Assembly: GCA_014526335.1 (NCBI GenBank) | Contig: JACTAT010000051.1 | Coordinates: 3,758,411-3,822,410 of the forward strand | Length of the DNA stretch: 64,000 bases | Source of the DNA: Chrysaora quinquecirrha | Lineage: Eukaryota; Cnidaria; Scyphozoa; Semaeostomeae; Pelagiidae | Reading direction: 5' to 3' | Part shown: positions 41,501-52,474 of the stretch, in pieces | Layout: every line of letters starts with the position of its first letter | Position numbering within the stretch: position 1 is the first letter of the stretch | Notes under the pieces: model-generated | Seen by the model: the letters and a program-made list of their open reading frames with translations, nothing else | What the model was told of the DNA's origin: nothing | The model's database searches: none | Made by a program: the position numbers and the translations under genes

Positions 41501-44500
41501 AACCAAACCAAGCCAAGCCAAGCCAAGCCAAACCAAACCAAACAAACCAAGCCAAGCCAAGCCAAGCCAAGCCAAGCCAAGCCAAGCCAACCAAACCAAA
41601 CCAAACCAAGCCAAGCCAAGCCAAGCCAAGGGAAACCAAACCAAACCAAACCAAACCAAACCAAGCCGAGCCAAGCAAAACAAAACCAAGCCATGAAAAG
41701 CCAAGCCAAGCCAAGCCAAGCCAGGCCAAAGCCAAGCCAAGCAAAACCAAGCCAAGCCAAGGCAAGCCAAGTCAAGCCAAGCCAAATAAGTCGAACGAAG
41801 CAAAAATAAAATCAAATTTTAGAGAATGTAAGATAGGATAACATTAGAAAAAAAACAGAATCGAATATGACAAGTCGTAAATAATACCTTCAGACATTTC
41901 GGTGATTTCAGCAGTCGCTCGAAGAGAGAAGCATCCATGTTGTTAAAAGCTTTGTTTGTTGGTGCAAAAATTGTTAGGCCATCAGAAATTTTGATATTCG
42001 ACATTATTAATGCTTTTCGAAATAGCGAAACATCTTTGTTCTTTGCAAGGAGTTCCATTGCTGTGAATTTCGGAGGTGTCAAGAAAGAGTTCACTACATG
42101 AATGATACCATTGATTGCACCGACATTCGAACGCATCACCCTTGCACCATTGATAGTCATCAACTGTAAAGGAAACACTGTGTAAATTTTCATCTTTTCT
42201 TTCATACACCACTTTTTCAAAAAATTAATTGAAAAATGCATCTTTATGTATTAAATTTACAGCATGGACACCAAAAAAGACTGTCCCTCTTATTAAAGCA
42301 TATTTCTCTTATCTCTGCTTCTATCGCATGCGATTTTCTCTCTTTAAAGATAGTAAACTATTGCTTTAATCTAAGAAAAGTTAACCTACTTCAAGCATAC
42401 AAATACAAAAGTAGAGATGACGATTCAACAAAAAAAGTAGAAATGCTACAGGAATAACCATGTTTAAAGAATTTAAGGACCGAAATCCAATCCATATTGG
42501 CAGCACATACACGTACCGAAATTCGATAACGTTTATCCCGGACTAAGAGAACTTAGTGTTGCAAAAAATTCTGGAAGCAACAGAACAACAGACGTCAGGG
42601 TCGTTTAGGGGTTCTTGGGAACTTGGGAACATGCGAAATGTATCCGGGGAACAAGGGAACGTGACCAAAAATAAAAGGGAACAAGGAAACATCAGGAAAC
42701 AGGGATCAGGTAAAATCCTCCCTTTCAATCCTATTCACTATCAGCATGAAAAATAGTCCTGCAAAACGAATTTGCTGAAGGGAACAGGGGGACATGCAAC
42801 CCCCTCCTAAAAGACCCTCAGATGTATTTCACCTCGAGATATCGTTAAGATATACTAAGTAAAAATTACCAATAATTTTACCTGTCCTCTGTAATAAGAG
42901 TTGAATCTGATCTTATTCTTAGCATTGAGTGTTTCTAAGACTTGATTATCCTCCAAACCAGAAACTGGAACTTTACCACTGACAACGTGATCCAGCAATA
43001 CTTTGGTTAAAAATTTCTTATCTGTGGTCAGGCGCGCTCTCATTTTCACCCCAGCAGAATCAAATACTTTTTGGCTTGGAGCAAAAAGAGTGAATTTGTC
43101 AGTTGATTTTGAGAGAGTCTTATTCAATCCTGATAGTTGTAGCAAATGCACCAAAGTGTGCAGCTTTAAAGATTTCGCCATCTCTATGACGTTTTTAGTG
43201 GAAGTGTACAGCTCTAAAATTGATAAAAATAAGTATTGATTAGACAAGAAATGGTAATAGAAAGTTCTCAAAGCATTTGTGAGGGTAAAGCGAGGGAGCT
43301 ATAGAGCGAGGGGGCTATGGAGCTGTGGAGCTAGAGAGCCTTAACCGTTGATTATCACACATGCTACCCCCACACCCCCGAAATCAATGTTGAGAGGGTG
43401 TTGGTCGTCATTAATTCGAAGCTCAATCAAGTGTCGATGTTCAACACCAACATTGAGTCTGGGGGGAGGGGGGTTGTGATGAAATAGCTGCAATTTGAAT
43501 GGGTATCCACAAAATCGACATTTCTTGCTTAGAGTCCCAGCTATTTTTTGCCAGGATTGTAGCTACTTAGGAAGTTAGGGCACCTCCACCCAAGGAAAGT
43601 TTTACGATCTTATGGATATACTACTATTGTATTGAAATTTACTGCTATCGTCAACAGAGCCATTTTTCAGGATGTTATCTCAGGCACCTCTTTGGGTTAA
43701 CAGCCGTATACGCATGCAAAAAGCCGTAAACAGATGTCAATACACACCAAAAGACGCAAGACGCGAATTTTCGCGAAGCCGTAATCCGTAGAAAAAGCAT
43801 CGTAAATCCGTAAGTCGCACGCAACCGCTTACAGTGCAACTGGTGAAAACTGATAGAAAAAAAACATATTGAAACTCAATACCTATCGGGCATCCTGATT
43901 TGCCGTGAGCTGATCTGAAGCCTGGGCAGCAGCTGAACACTGAACGATACTGAGAGACCCTAGTAGAACAGAAGAGCACATGAACTAATGTTGTCAATAT
44001 CACACTAAGGTAAGACAAGGGGGTTAAGGATCATATATCTCTTATAGGTAGATACCCTGGATACAAGACTTTCAACTTTCTTGAAAGTTTTCTTGAAATT
44101 GAAAACCTGGTACCCTGAGTAATAGGTGGATTGGTGTACTGTAAATGTGACGCCCGGCTATATGGTTTGTGCCGATTGTTTGGCCTAGGAATAGCGACAA
44201 TTCAAAATCTGAATTGAAATTTTCAACAGAGAAAGTCTATTTCTACAACGCATAATAGAGAGGGTTCCTCTGGGCTTACAGACGGCACACTATTTGTTTT
44301 ATCTGAACACCTTTGTCCTAGTTTTGGGGTGAAACTTTGTAGATCCGTTATTACGAATGACTTTATCAAAATTATGCATTGGTAACCACCCCCTTGCTAG
44401 ATTCTTTTAAGGTACATGTATGCCACCCTGCCTATAGCAGTTATCCCCTTGGCCCCCTCATACTAAGTAGGCAATCAAATAAACGAAACAGGTCATTCCC

Positions 44501-47500
44501 ACTTCATACATACATGGAGCAATTGTATTTCTCTTTGATGACCTCACATTTCGTTTGCATACCAATTGGCACTCGTTTGACACAGACATTCGGGCTGCAA
44601 TGAAAAAAAAAACAGAAGAAATTACATCCACAATCGCCTATGAAACCAGCTTTAATGAGAAGAAATACTGTGTTCTTATTGGACAATCCAAACGATCAAA
44701 TGCACCTGATTGGTAGAAATTGAAACTGGTTTTCAGATAAAGCTGCTTTAAGCCTCATCCCATTGTGTAGAACGATAGTGGATATTCAGCATGGCGGACG
44801 TGGGGGTGGGGGGTGGGGGAAACCATGATTATGATTACCATTGGTATCCCTCAGCCGTATTGAATATCCGCAACCGTACAGCACACACATTACATCGGGT
44901 GAGCCTTGCTCATATAATGTAACCGTACATTCAGTTGATCAAGAAACTCTATTTCAATGTACAAGAAGGCTAACTAACCAAAACCTTATCGGTTTTGCAC
45001 CATCGCAAATGAATAATATCTTTTTGCGTGATGAAATATTTGCTAAAAAACAATTCATTTTACCATCGCTATTGAGTTGAATTACCTAGATATATGCTCA
45101 AAACTCTATGAGACCCCTTAGGGATGTTATTGCTGACGTTACTTTGTGCTGCGTGCAGATTCAAACCTCTGCGAAGGAGGTAAGGTCTTATACCTCCTTC
45201 GTAGAGGTTTGAGTCTGCACGTAGGCTACTGCTGTTTGTGAAAAGTTGGACGTGGGACTAATGTAATAGGTCTAGATCATCAAAGTTAACAAATATCTGA
45301 AAAGTATAAATAAGGGGGTGAATGAGAACTTAAGATAACTAGCTCAAGACAGAAAAGCATGGTATGATGATGATGACTTGGACGGGGGGCAGTAAATATC
45401 GGTCAAAAAAGTTACAGATAACACAAAGAATTTTGAATTATCTTATTGGAACTGTCTCACTGGAAAGTAGATCTCATTCAAAATCTCCTTTAGAAAATTG
45501 CACAGTTCTACTGGTGTGTAATGATCAATATTTTTTGACATTTAAATGTTCAACTACGTAGGTGCTAACTGTGAACCTCTAAGAGGGATTCAAAACTTTG
45601 GGCAACCACAACCAGGCATATGGAACGCAGACAAACAAGAATGGATGAATTGTAAACCTTTATTGCTTTTCCTGGATATTTATCCCTACATTGGAAGGAA
45701 TAACAATAAACAATGTTCCATTGTGAAGCTGAAGGCCGAAGAAACAAGGCAAAACAAGCGACGGTGAAGGGATCCAAGACAGACGAAGATGAATTAGATA
45801 GACTGTGGGGGCGTGGTTAGCTAATAAGGGCCGACGGGCGATTCTTTCCCCGTTCAACAGGCGACGACATGACAGTTAACAAAGACATAACCTAAGTTTC
45901 ATTGTGAAGGCCGAAGAAAAAGGCAAAACAAGCGACGATGAAGGGATTCAAGACAGACAATGATGAATTAGATGGACCGTGGTTAGCTAATAAGGGCCGA
46001 CGGACGATTCTTTCCCCGTTTAACCGGCGAAGACATGAGACAGTTAATAAAGACATAACCTAAGTTTCATTGTGAAGGCCGAAGAAAAAGACAAAACAAG
46101 CGACGATGAAGGGATTCAAGACAGACAATGATGAATTAGATGGACCGTGGTTAGCTAATAAGGGCCGACGGACGATTCTTTCCCCGTTCAACCGGCGAAG
46201 ACATGAGACAGTTAATAAAGACACAAACTAATATCAAGGCTTCTTAACTGAAGAGTACCCAGATAATTAGCTTTAGAATTAGTCTTGGAGCTAAAGGTCT
46301 CCTATAGTTGCTATAACCCCTGACCTACGGTAATAAATGAATGTTAGAAGTCGTTTAGGGGTTCCATGGAACACGGGTGTAGGTACTGACATCAGAAATA
46401 CTGACTTTGAGCTTTCTATTAGAATAGGAACCGAATGAGGTTAAAATACAAAGCGCAGCAATATAAGCTAAATATACGGGGGGTAACTGTCCAACATACG
46501 GGGGGTAACTGTCCAACACGGAGACATGCAAAATGTATCCAGGGAACAAGGGTACATGGCCAGAATTAAAAGGGAACATGGGAACATCGCGGGAAACAGG
46601 ATCAGGTAAAATCCTCCATATCAATACGCTTGACTATCAATGTAAAAAATATGCCTAAAAAATTCAGGGAACGAGGGTATTTACTCAAGGGAAAAGAGGA
46701 ACATGGAACCCCTCTTAACGATTAAAAGTTTGAAAATTCATAAGGGACTTGACCGTGTAAAATGATTGAGGGTGTAAAATTTCACCCCTAGCGATTTTCA
46801 CGGTCAAATCCTTTATAAACTTTAGCACCTATAAAATCAATATCTTAAGGACTAGAATCATAAAACTTTGCCTCAACACTAAAATGAAAGTGCTGAATTC
46901 AAATTCTGAAGTCCAATTTTCTCTATGACCTCATTTTCAATTATTTTGAAAACGAGGCCCTTAGTTGAAATGGTCTATATGGTTTCTTGTTTGCTTGCTT
47001 GATTGGGCCTGGCGCTCATAAACTGCCGGGAACGGTTAGGTTTGAGAATTTAAGTTTTTTTCAAAATGCTCCTCTTCTATAGTAGTAAGAACGTTAACCC
47101 TACCATTGTCCCACTCATGGTTACTAACCTTCCCTTTAACTCTCACATTATGGGAATGAAACAAGAATTAATCTAATTGCTAATTACCTAAATGATCCTA
47201 AGGTAAACTGTTAATTTTGGAAGGGTTTTAAAACATAGTTAACACCAGATAAAGAATGAGAAATCTCATTTTAAAAAACCGCAATTAGTCAAAAAGAAAC
47301 TTTGAAAAGTTTATGGTTTTGATATTTAGTTACTTTAAGTAATATTATACCAGTGGCTTGCCAAATAGTCTATAAAATATCAGGATGCATAAAAGGTACA
47401 ATTTCATTTCTATTTTAGGGGCAGGGGGAAAGCTAGAACAACAATAAGGAATAGTACCAAGGCACCAAGCAAACTAAGTTCTCTGCCAATAGAAGTCGAA

Positions 47501-49263
47501 GAAACTTGGCTGAGGGAATTTTATGTCCCGAAATGCCGAAGTTTATAAAATGGGGCGAAATCCACCCTTTAGAAAAGACTACCTCCGAAAGCTTACCAGC
47601 GAAAAGTGGTCAGGAACGTGTTAGTTAGTGCCCATCAATACTGACTTAAGCTATGCAATTCGAAAATTAACCTCATCAGCTACGAAATGGGACTTCGCTG
47701 CTAATAAATAGCAAAAAATCTGAGTACTCTATAGAACGTAAACTACATTCCGCTAAAGAGACAGAGGACATTCTAGAATTAATTAGCGAAAGAGATTTTA
47801 AGGTAAGGATTTTAAAGGGATTTCTTATAAACACAAAGCCTACTAGAATCTACCATTCCAGGAAGCGATTTCAAGTATGGACACACATGCTTTCCAATTT
47901 CCGGTACTCTTTCTGGAACACAAACTTTGCAATCCTTGAAGCTTGAAAGAATTATGAGGATCCATTTTGGGGGGGGGGGCTACATGTTCTCCTGTTCCCT
48001 TGAAAAATCTTCTAGTTCCTTGGAGTTTTGTAGAATTATTTATCAGATTGATAATCAAGCGGATTGAAAAAGAGGATTTAACCTGATCCCTGTTTCCCGA
48101 TGTTCCCTTATTTCCTTTAAATTTTGGCCACGTTCCCTTGTTCCCTGGATACATTTCGCATTTTCCCATGTTCCCTAGAACCCATACGACCCTCAAATTT
48201 ACACCCTAAGTCGGGTGCTCTTATACCTACAAGGCTGTTTTTTCCTGGGGCTGGTCCATTTGAATTCTCTGATCTTGGTTAGCTGCCTGTTTGAACTTGT
48301 TCATACTATAGAATCGCTGGGCCCATGTGGTTTAAACATAAGATAAAAACAAAGCTAAGGATAGCAATGTCAATACCTGGATTAGAGGGGATACGATATA
48401 GAGAGCTCCTGACGTAAAATTCCTTAAAATAATCGATATTTAAGTGGCCTTGCTGAGCGTGAAACCAATGTTTTGATAAAGTGAATGTTCTGAGAAATCA
48501 GGCTAATTTGAAACGGTAAAAATGTATAAGACTTCAATCCCTTATTTTGCGTTTATGTTCATTATTTCAAAACATAGTTATTAAATCGACTATATCTAAG
48601 ATTTATCGATGAAAAACGTTTATAAAAGTGGCAAATTTTGTCGAAATGTGGCAACATCCAAACTAAACTATAAAGTCTAGCTCTTGGCACTCAAGAGGCA
48701 CCAATTCGGAACCCGAGCGTCAAAAATAGATCTTTTGCCGATTTAGGATGTATTGTGCGTACTTTTATTTATAAAGAACCAACTCAATCCTAGGTCCCTA
48801 AAGTTCCTTATTTTTGGACCTCTTTTGATCAAATTATAGTACCAGAAGATCCTTGTCATGACTATTATACAGAGACACTTGAATGTGAGCAAAGCTGAAA
48901 ACTACTCGAGGAAACATTTGCTACATGCGTAACATACAATTTATGCAAGGTTTTAACTGCAAATGAATGGAACTTGCTTCATAATTCTTGATTGTTTGCA
49001 GTGATGATCTTCAGAAATGTAAAATGAACATAGAAAATGCAAATTGGATAAAAACATGAGCACATACCCTAAGGATTTTGACTGTCGAATGTCGATCGGA
49101 GCAACGTTTTTCCCTGGACCAATTCTTTCCAATTTCATTCGATATCTGTAAAATGGTCGCAGTCGATAACCATAGAACGGCTTGCTTTCAGCTATGCTTT
49201 CAGAAACTGCAAAAACCATCAATAAACCAAAAAGCCAAGTTGCTTGTTTCATCTTTGCATTAA
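38591..49263 (-). CDS. Secreted four-FAS1-domain protein, TGFBI/periostin type (8 coding exons)
   Basis: Extracellular-matrix adhesion protein. Coding exons: 49068-49252 (ATG at 49250-49252), 44514-44594, 43883-43959, 42882-43213, 41888-42163, 41044-41263, 39904-40208, 38591-39154 (TGA 38591-38593). All phases agree, giving 679 residues against 683 for human TGFBI. There is a signal peptide at residues 1 to about 21 (MKQATWLFGLLMVFAVSES). An EMI-like module follows: GPNVC, CCPGF and GCPI match the TGFBI CRD. FAS1 domains lie at about 116-259, 260-389, 390-522 and 525-665. They contain the H1/H2 motifs TLFAPS, TIFAPTNKAF, TLFAPTDEAL and TILAPTNAAF, and INGIIHVV, DAVIHVIDTVL, NGAVHII and TNGIVYPVDEVL. 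No RGD is visible. The C-terminus is basic (PRRRKTSFFQRF). The first intron (44595-49067) is large and repeat-filled. The protein could serve either as a TGFBI or a periostin orthologue, because the split is vertebrate-specific. Confidence 0.93.
40680..40765 (+). repeat. Dispersed repeat J, copy 1
   Basis: GAGGTCCAAAAATAAAGAAC, then TTAGGGACTACCCTAG and GGTTCTTTATGAAATAAAA match the reverse complement of 48755-48845. Confidence 0.6.
41340..41792. repeat. GCCAA pentanucleotide microsatellite
   Basis: About 450 bp of AGCCA/AACCA/AGTCA units, almost devoid of T on the plus strand, in the intron between FAS1-gene exons 41888-42163 and 41044-41263. Trp/Leu-Gly-rich ORFs on the minus strand are artefacts. 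Confidence 0.95.
42590..42800 (+). repeat. Dispersed repeat I (GGGAACAAGGGAAC), copy 1
   Basis: TCGTTTAGGGGTTCTTGGGA, then GCGAAATGTATCCGGGGAAC and GGGATCAGGTAAAATCCTCC, shared with 46350-46715 and inverted at 47960-48195. Confidence 0.75.
45152..45221. repeat. Hairpin with 31-bp arms
   Basis: Arms 45152-45182 and 45191-45221 differ by two positions only; the loop is 8 nt. The core is CAAACCTCTGCGAAGGAGGT. It lies in the first large intron of the FAS1 gene. Confidence 0.9.
45725..46230. repeat. Approximately 170-175 bp tandem repeat, three copies
   Basis: Units begin at GGCCGAAG (about 45734, 45909 and 46078) and share GCAAAACAAGCGACG, TGGTTAGCTAATAAGGGCCG and ATTCTTTCCCCGTTCAAC. Copies 2 and 3 are nearly identical. 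Confidence 0.9.
46350..46715 (+). repeat. Dispersed repeat I, copy 2 with internal 22-bp duplication
   Basis: Same motifs as 42590-42800 but interrupted by about 120 bp containing a tandem pair of ATACGGGGGGTAACTGTCCA at 46476-46520. Confidence 0.7.
47960..48195 (-). repeat. Dispersed repeat I, copy 3 (inverted)
   Basis: The reverse complement reads GTTCTAGGGAACATGGGAAA, then GCGAAATGTATCCAGGGAAC and AACAGGGATCAGG, as in copies 1 and 2. Confidence 0.75.
48755..48845 (-). repeat. Dispersed repeat J, copy 2 (inverted)
   Basis: Reverse complement of 40680-40765: GAGGTCCAAAAATAAGGAAC, then TTAGGGACCTAGGA. Confidence 0.6.
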
Positions 49264-49357
49264 CTGAAAAAGGAAAATATTTGGTTGGATGTTGTTTTCA
49301 GAGCTCCGCAAGGAGAATGAATCGACAAGTGACAGAGAAGCGAATATGTGTACTTAC

Positions 49358-49440
49358 CACAAAGACTGGAAACGAAAACCTTCAACAAACCATTGTGACA
49401 GTAGCCAGGGGGAAACGCTGTGTACTGAAATGAACCTTCA
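49358..49440 (-). other. 5' UTR exon of the FAS1 gene
   Basis: A donor CTTTGTG/GTAAGT (intron starting at 49357) and an acceptor TTTTTCAG/TTAATG (ending at 49264) define a 94-bp intron directly before the coding exon. This implies a separate 5' UTR exon. Its upstream boundary is estimated from the TATA-like element at 49453-49461. Confidence 0.45.
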
Positions 49441-49452
49441 AGAATAAGAATC

Positions 49453-49461
49453 TTTTGTATA
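49453..49461 (-). promoter_or_regulatory. TATA-like element of the FAS1 gene
   Basis: The minus strand reads AATATACAAAAG. About 30 bp downstream is TTTCAGTAC, which resembles an initiator. Spacing and position relative to the untranslated exon fit a promoter. The match is imperfect. Confidence 0.3.
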
Positions 49462-49852
49462 TTTTCAAATGGTTTTTTCATTCACATTCAGGAAGAATTT
49501 TTGCCGAATGTAGAGAAAATTTTCGCAGTTTTAGAGAAAACGGGCACAACAGAAAAATATTGTCACTTGTTCAGATCGCAGGGTTCAAAAATTTGCCCCT
49601 AGCTCTCTATTACAGTCTTGACAGTTTTGATAATATTTAGTGTCTTGGGGGGGTTTCCAAAAGGCTTACTACTTACTGTTCCAGTCAATACTGTCGCAAC
49701 CAATCCAAAATAAGCTGTTACCCTCTTACTATTACAAAATTGGAGGTTTCTTTCGGAGTTAGTAATCTCGTTACAATTTTGCGATCGTTTACGAGGTCTT
49801 ATCTCTTCGACGATGGTACAGCGGTGCGAATACTTATTGAGGGATACCATCA

Positions 49853-50177
49853 GTGCAGGAGAAGATGTTCAGTGCGGTGGAGGGATATCATCAGTACAGT
49901 GGAGGATGTTCAGTACTGTGGAGGGATATCATCAGTGCAGTGGACGATGTTCAGTACTGTGGAGGGATATATATCATCAGTACAGTTGAGGATGTTCTGT
50001 ACGGTGGAGGGATATCATCAGTAAAGTGGAGGGATATCATAAGTACGGTGGAGGGATACCATCAGTACAGCGGAGGATGTTCAGTACTGTGGAGGGATAT
50101 CATCAGTACAATGTAGGGATATCATCAGTACGGTGGAGGGATATCATCAGTATAATGTAGGGATATCATCAGTACAG
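49853..50177. repeat. GATATC-containing tandem repeat upstream of the FAS1 gene
   Basis: About 14 units of GGAGGGATATCATCAGTACA alternating irregularly with GGAGGATGTTCAGTACTGT. It lies about 600 bp upstream of the predicted FAS1-gene start. Confidence 0.9.
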
Positions 50178-50805
50178 ACGAGCAAGATGTGGCATGGACG
50201 TGCCATCTTTGAGGGGGCATTTTGTATGTAGCATCAATATCGGGCATTTGTCTGTGGGTAATCTCATTACTTTACCAGAAATCTTGCTAGGGATGAAAAA
50301 AACCTGGAGGGTAACTTCGCGACATCTTCATTGGACAAACAGTCTGACAGAATCAAAACACTGATATACATTTCGAGCATATAGTTTCATTTTGATTTAA
50401 ATACATTTGGATAAAAGCAGCGAATAATTAGGAAATAAATGCAACATTAACATTATTTTCTGTAGCCGTACCGAATACATATATACAAATAACTCAAACT
50501 CACGACAAAATTCTAATCCACCAATCACGTGAAGTTGGTTTTATCACGTGGTCAAAAATACTGCATGCTGATTGGCTAGGCATTTAAGACTTCGTGTAAG
50601 TCCCGTCAAGTTTCATATTCTGCGCTAGTGGGTCTGGGTTTCTGATTAAGTGACTTAAAATAACAAAAAATTACATAAACTATAAACTCAAGAGATAACA
50701 AGTTTCATATATGAAAACAGAAAATTATATATGCTTTTGTTATATATAAAAAGAAACTTGTCTCATAAGAGGAAGAACACAATGCCTAAGGGGCATATCC
50801 GTAGA

Positions 50806-51022
50806 GGCCATGGACAAACAATTGCCTAATATTCGATATTTGGTTTACAAGCAATGTTTGAACGTTTTGCCACGCCACAAAACATTGCTTGATAAGGAGA
50901 ATTCGTTAACAAATGTTTGGCGAGCAATATTTTGCGATGTGACCAAACGGTACAACATTTGTATGCGACAAGCAATATCAGATGTTTGAGCAACAATGTT
51001 TGATCGTTTGGTAGTCAGGGCC
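50806..51022. mobile_element. MITE family A copy
   Basis: GGCCATGGACAAACAATTGC and TGTTTGATCGTTTGGTAGTC as degenerate inverted ends, with internal CAAACATTGCTTGATAAGGA-like sequence. Confidence 0.6.
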
Positions 51023-51496
51023 TTAGACACAAGTTGCGCACGAGCTCATAGAACCATGACAAAATAGGTTGTTTTTTTGTCACTTATCTGGAAACCAGAT
51101 ACAATTAAATATGTCGTTTAAAGTTTGTTGATAAGATTATGAAGATAAAACTGTCTCCTCTCAATCCGGGACTTCTGTAAAAGTTTTGGTAGGCAATATA
51201 AAAGACGAGATATGATTGGGCAGAAATTAGGAAACTTAAGGTGAAAACAATATGAAAAGATGGGCCTAAGCATGGCACTTGAAAGTTCTGGTACGTCAGT
51301 AGCTCGTCGTTTGAATGAATGCGGCGTTATCGTCGAGCCACTGCCGCGCGGCACGGCAAAATGGGTCGTGCCAAGCTGACCGAGCTAATGCTCGAGCTGA
51401 AAACGCTTGTTAATTCAAAAATCGTGCAACTGCCGCGACAGAGATTATTTCTCCGATGTGTGGCGTGGCGTGACGCAACTCTGGCACGGAGGCCTA

Positions 51497-51707
51497 AAGG
51501 CCCATTTCCACTTTGTTCGCATTCGCTGTTCGCTTTCCAGCAACAAAATCGAATGGGAAACAATTTGGATTTCCACTGCAATCAAACCTCAAGCTTCTGC
51601 AAAATTGTTCCTTTTTTGTGGCCAAAATTGATCGCGAAGGCTGTCTTTAGTCCGCTAGCGAGAGGCGAACAGCAAATTCGCTAGCGAACATCGATTGGAG
51701 ATAGGCC
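51497..51707. mobile_element. Possible MITE with GGCCCATTTCCACTTTGTTCGC-type ends
   Basis: GGCCCATTTCCACTTTGTTC at the left and the imperfect complement GAACATCGATTGGAGATAGG at the right. The GC-richer interior contains GCTAGCGAA repeats. Confidence 0.4.
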
Positions 51708-52228
51708 CCTGACCTTAAGAAGGACCCTGACTTGAATATGAAAGCATGCATTTATTAACCTAGCCCACAAAATTCAAATTTCAAATATCCATTTCGCATT
51801 TCACCACATTGTAATTTGAATTTCAATTCAAAAACAAATCTGTGATGGTGAAGCCATTGGCAAGATAGCTTAACCAAAAATATCAAGGTTAATCAACATA
51901 GGGATTTATATTTTGGGAGAGCTGAGACATCAAATCCAAGTCATTAATTCTTTGCTCCAAATATAGGCTCAAGATAACAAAAGTGAATAACCGTGATTTA
52001 GATATCTGGAACCTGTTTGAACTGCGATTAATGGCTTCTACCTATCGACCTTATTAAAGTCCACATTGTGGGGACTAAAATTCTGATTTCGCCAATGCCA
52101 CTTAAACAAAAGTATGCTTAACAAAGTTGGCAGTGTTACAACATGCAGGGAGGGGTTATAAGGGCTTCATCCTCCCAACAAGCATCCTAAACTTCATTTT
52201 GTGACGCATCTTGAACACAACAACCAAA

Positions 52229-52465
52229 ATGGCTCCTCTTTCTTATATCGCATCCACCACAGTCGCATATATAGGCTCACAAAGTGATCTAGTTGCCAAT
52301 TCCTTAACTTTGATTCTTTGCGTACAAATTGGCATGTTGTTCAATTCTGCAGCTGTTTTGGCTGGACTGGGCAAGGCCAAGGAAGCCACTCCCAGATTCA
52401 CAGCAAACATAGCGTTGATTATTTGTGTGTTTACTTTCAGACTCGTTGAATATACCATTGAGTGA
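52229..52465 (+). CDS. Possible small two-helix membrane protein
   Basis: An ATG in good context (ACCAAAATGG) opens 78 codons. The protein begins MAPLSYIASTTVAYI. It has two hydrophobic stretches (LTLILCVQIGMLFNSAAVLA and TANIALIICVFTFRLV) separated by a basic loop (GKAKEATPR). AATAAA at 52477-52482 sits 12 nt after the TGA, which supports a genuine 3' end. The family is not recognised. The gene is intronless as drawn, or this could be the last exon of a longer gene, but no upstream exon was found. It converges tail to tail with the PDZ gene, whose stop codon lies 10 nt away. It could be a chance ORF. Confidence 0.4.
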   Translation: MAPLSYIASTTVAYIGSQSDLVANSLTLILCVQIGMLFNSAAVLAGLGKAKEATPRFTANIALIICVFTFRLVEYTIE

Positions 52466-52474
52466 ACGAAAATT

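Larger units (their letters stand above)
50178..52228. other. Intergenic region with two MITE-like elements, no gene seen
   Basis: Contains the MITE family A copy at 50806-51022 and an element at 51497-51707. Short ORFs here lack any protein family signature. Confidence 0.5.

Noticed and set aside
41442..41815. Trp-Leu-Gly-rich frames on the minus strand and Lys-Pro-Ser-Gln frames on the plus strand
   Set aside because: Products of the GCCAA pentanucleotide array. There is no start context, no conservation signal, and the region lies within a FAS1-gene intron.
44790..44825. G-quadruplex-like tract (GTGGGGGTGGGGGGTGGGGG)
   Set aside because: Real as a sequence feature, but isolated in an intron with no link to a promoter or splice site, so not raised as a finding.
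49853..50177. CRISPR-like array
   Set aside because: Units are directly tandem with no unique spacers, and the window is eukaryotic. It is a minisatellite.
51319..51684. 121-codon plus-strand frame, GC-richer than its surroundings
   Set aside because: No recognisable domain, overlaps a MITE-like inverted-repeat element, and has open frames on both strands. Treated as repeat sequence.
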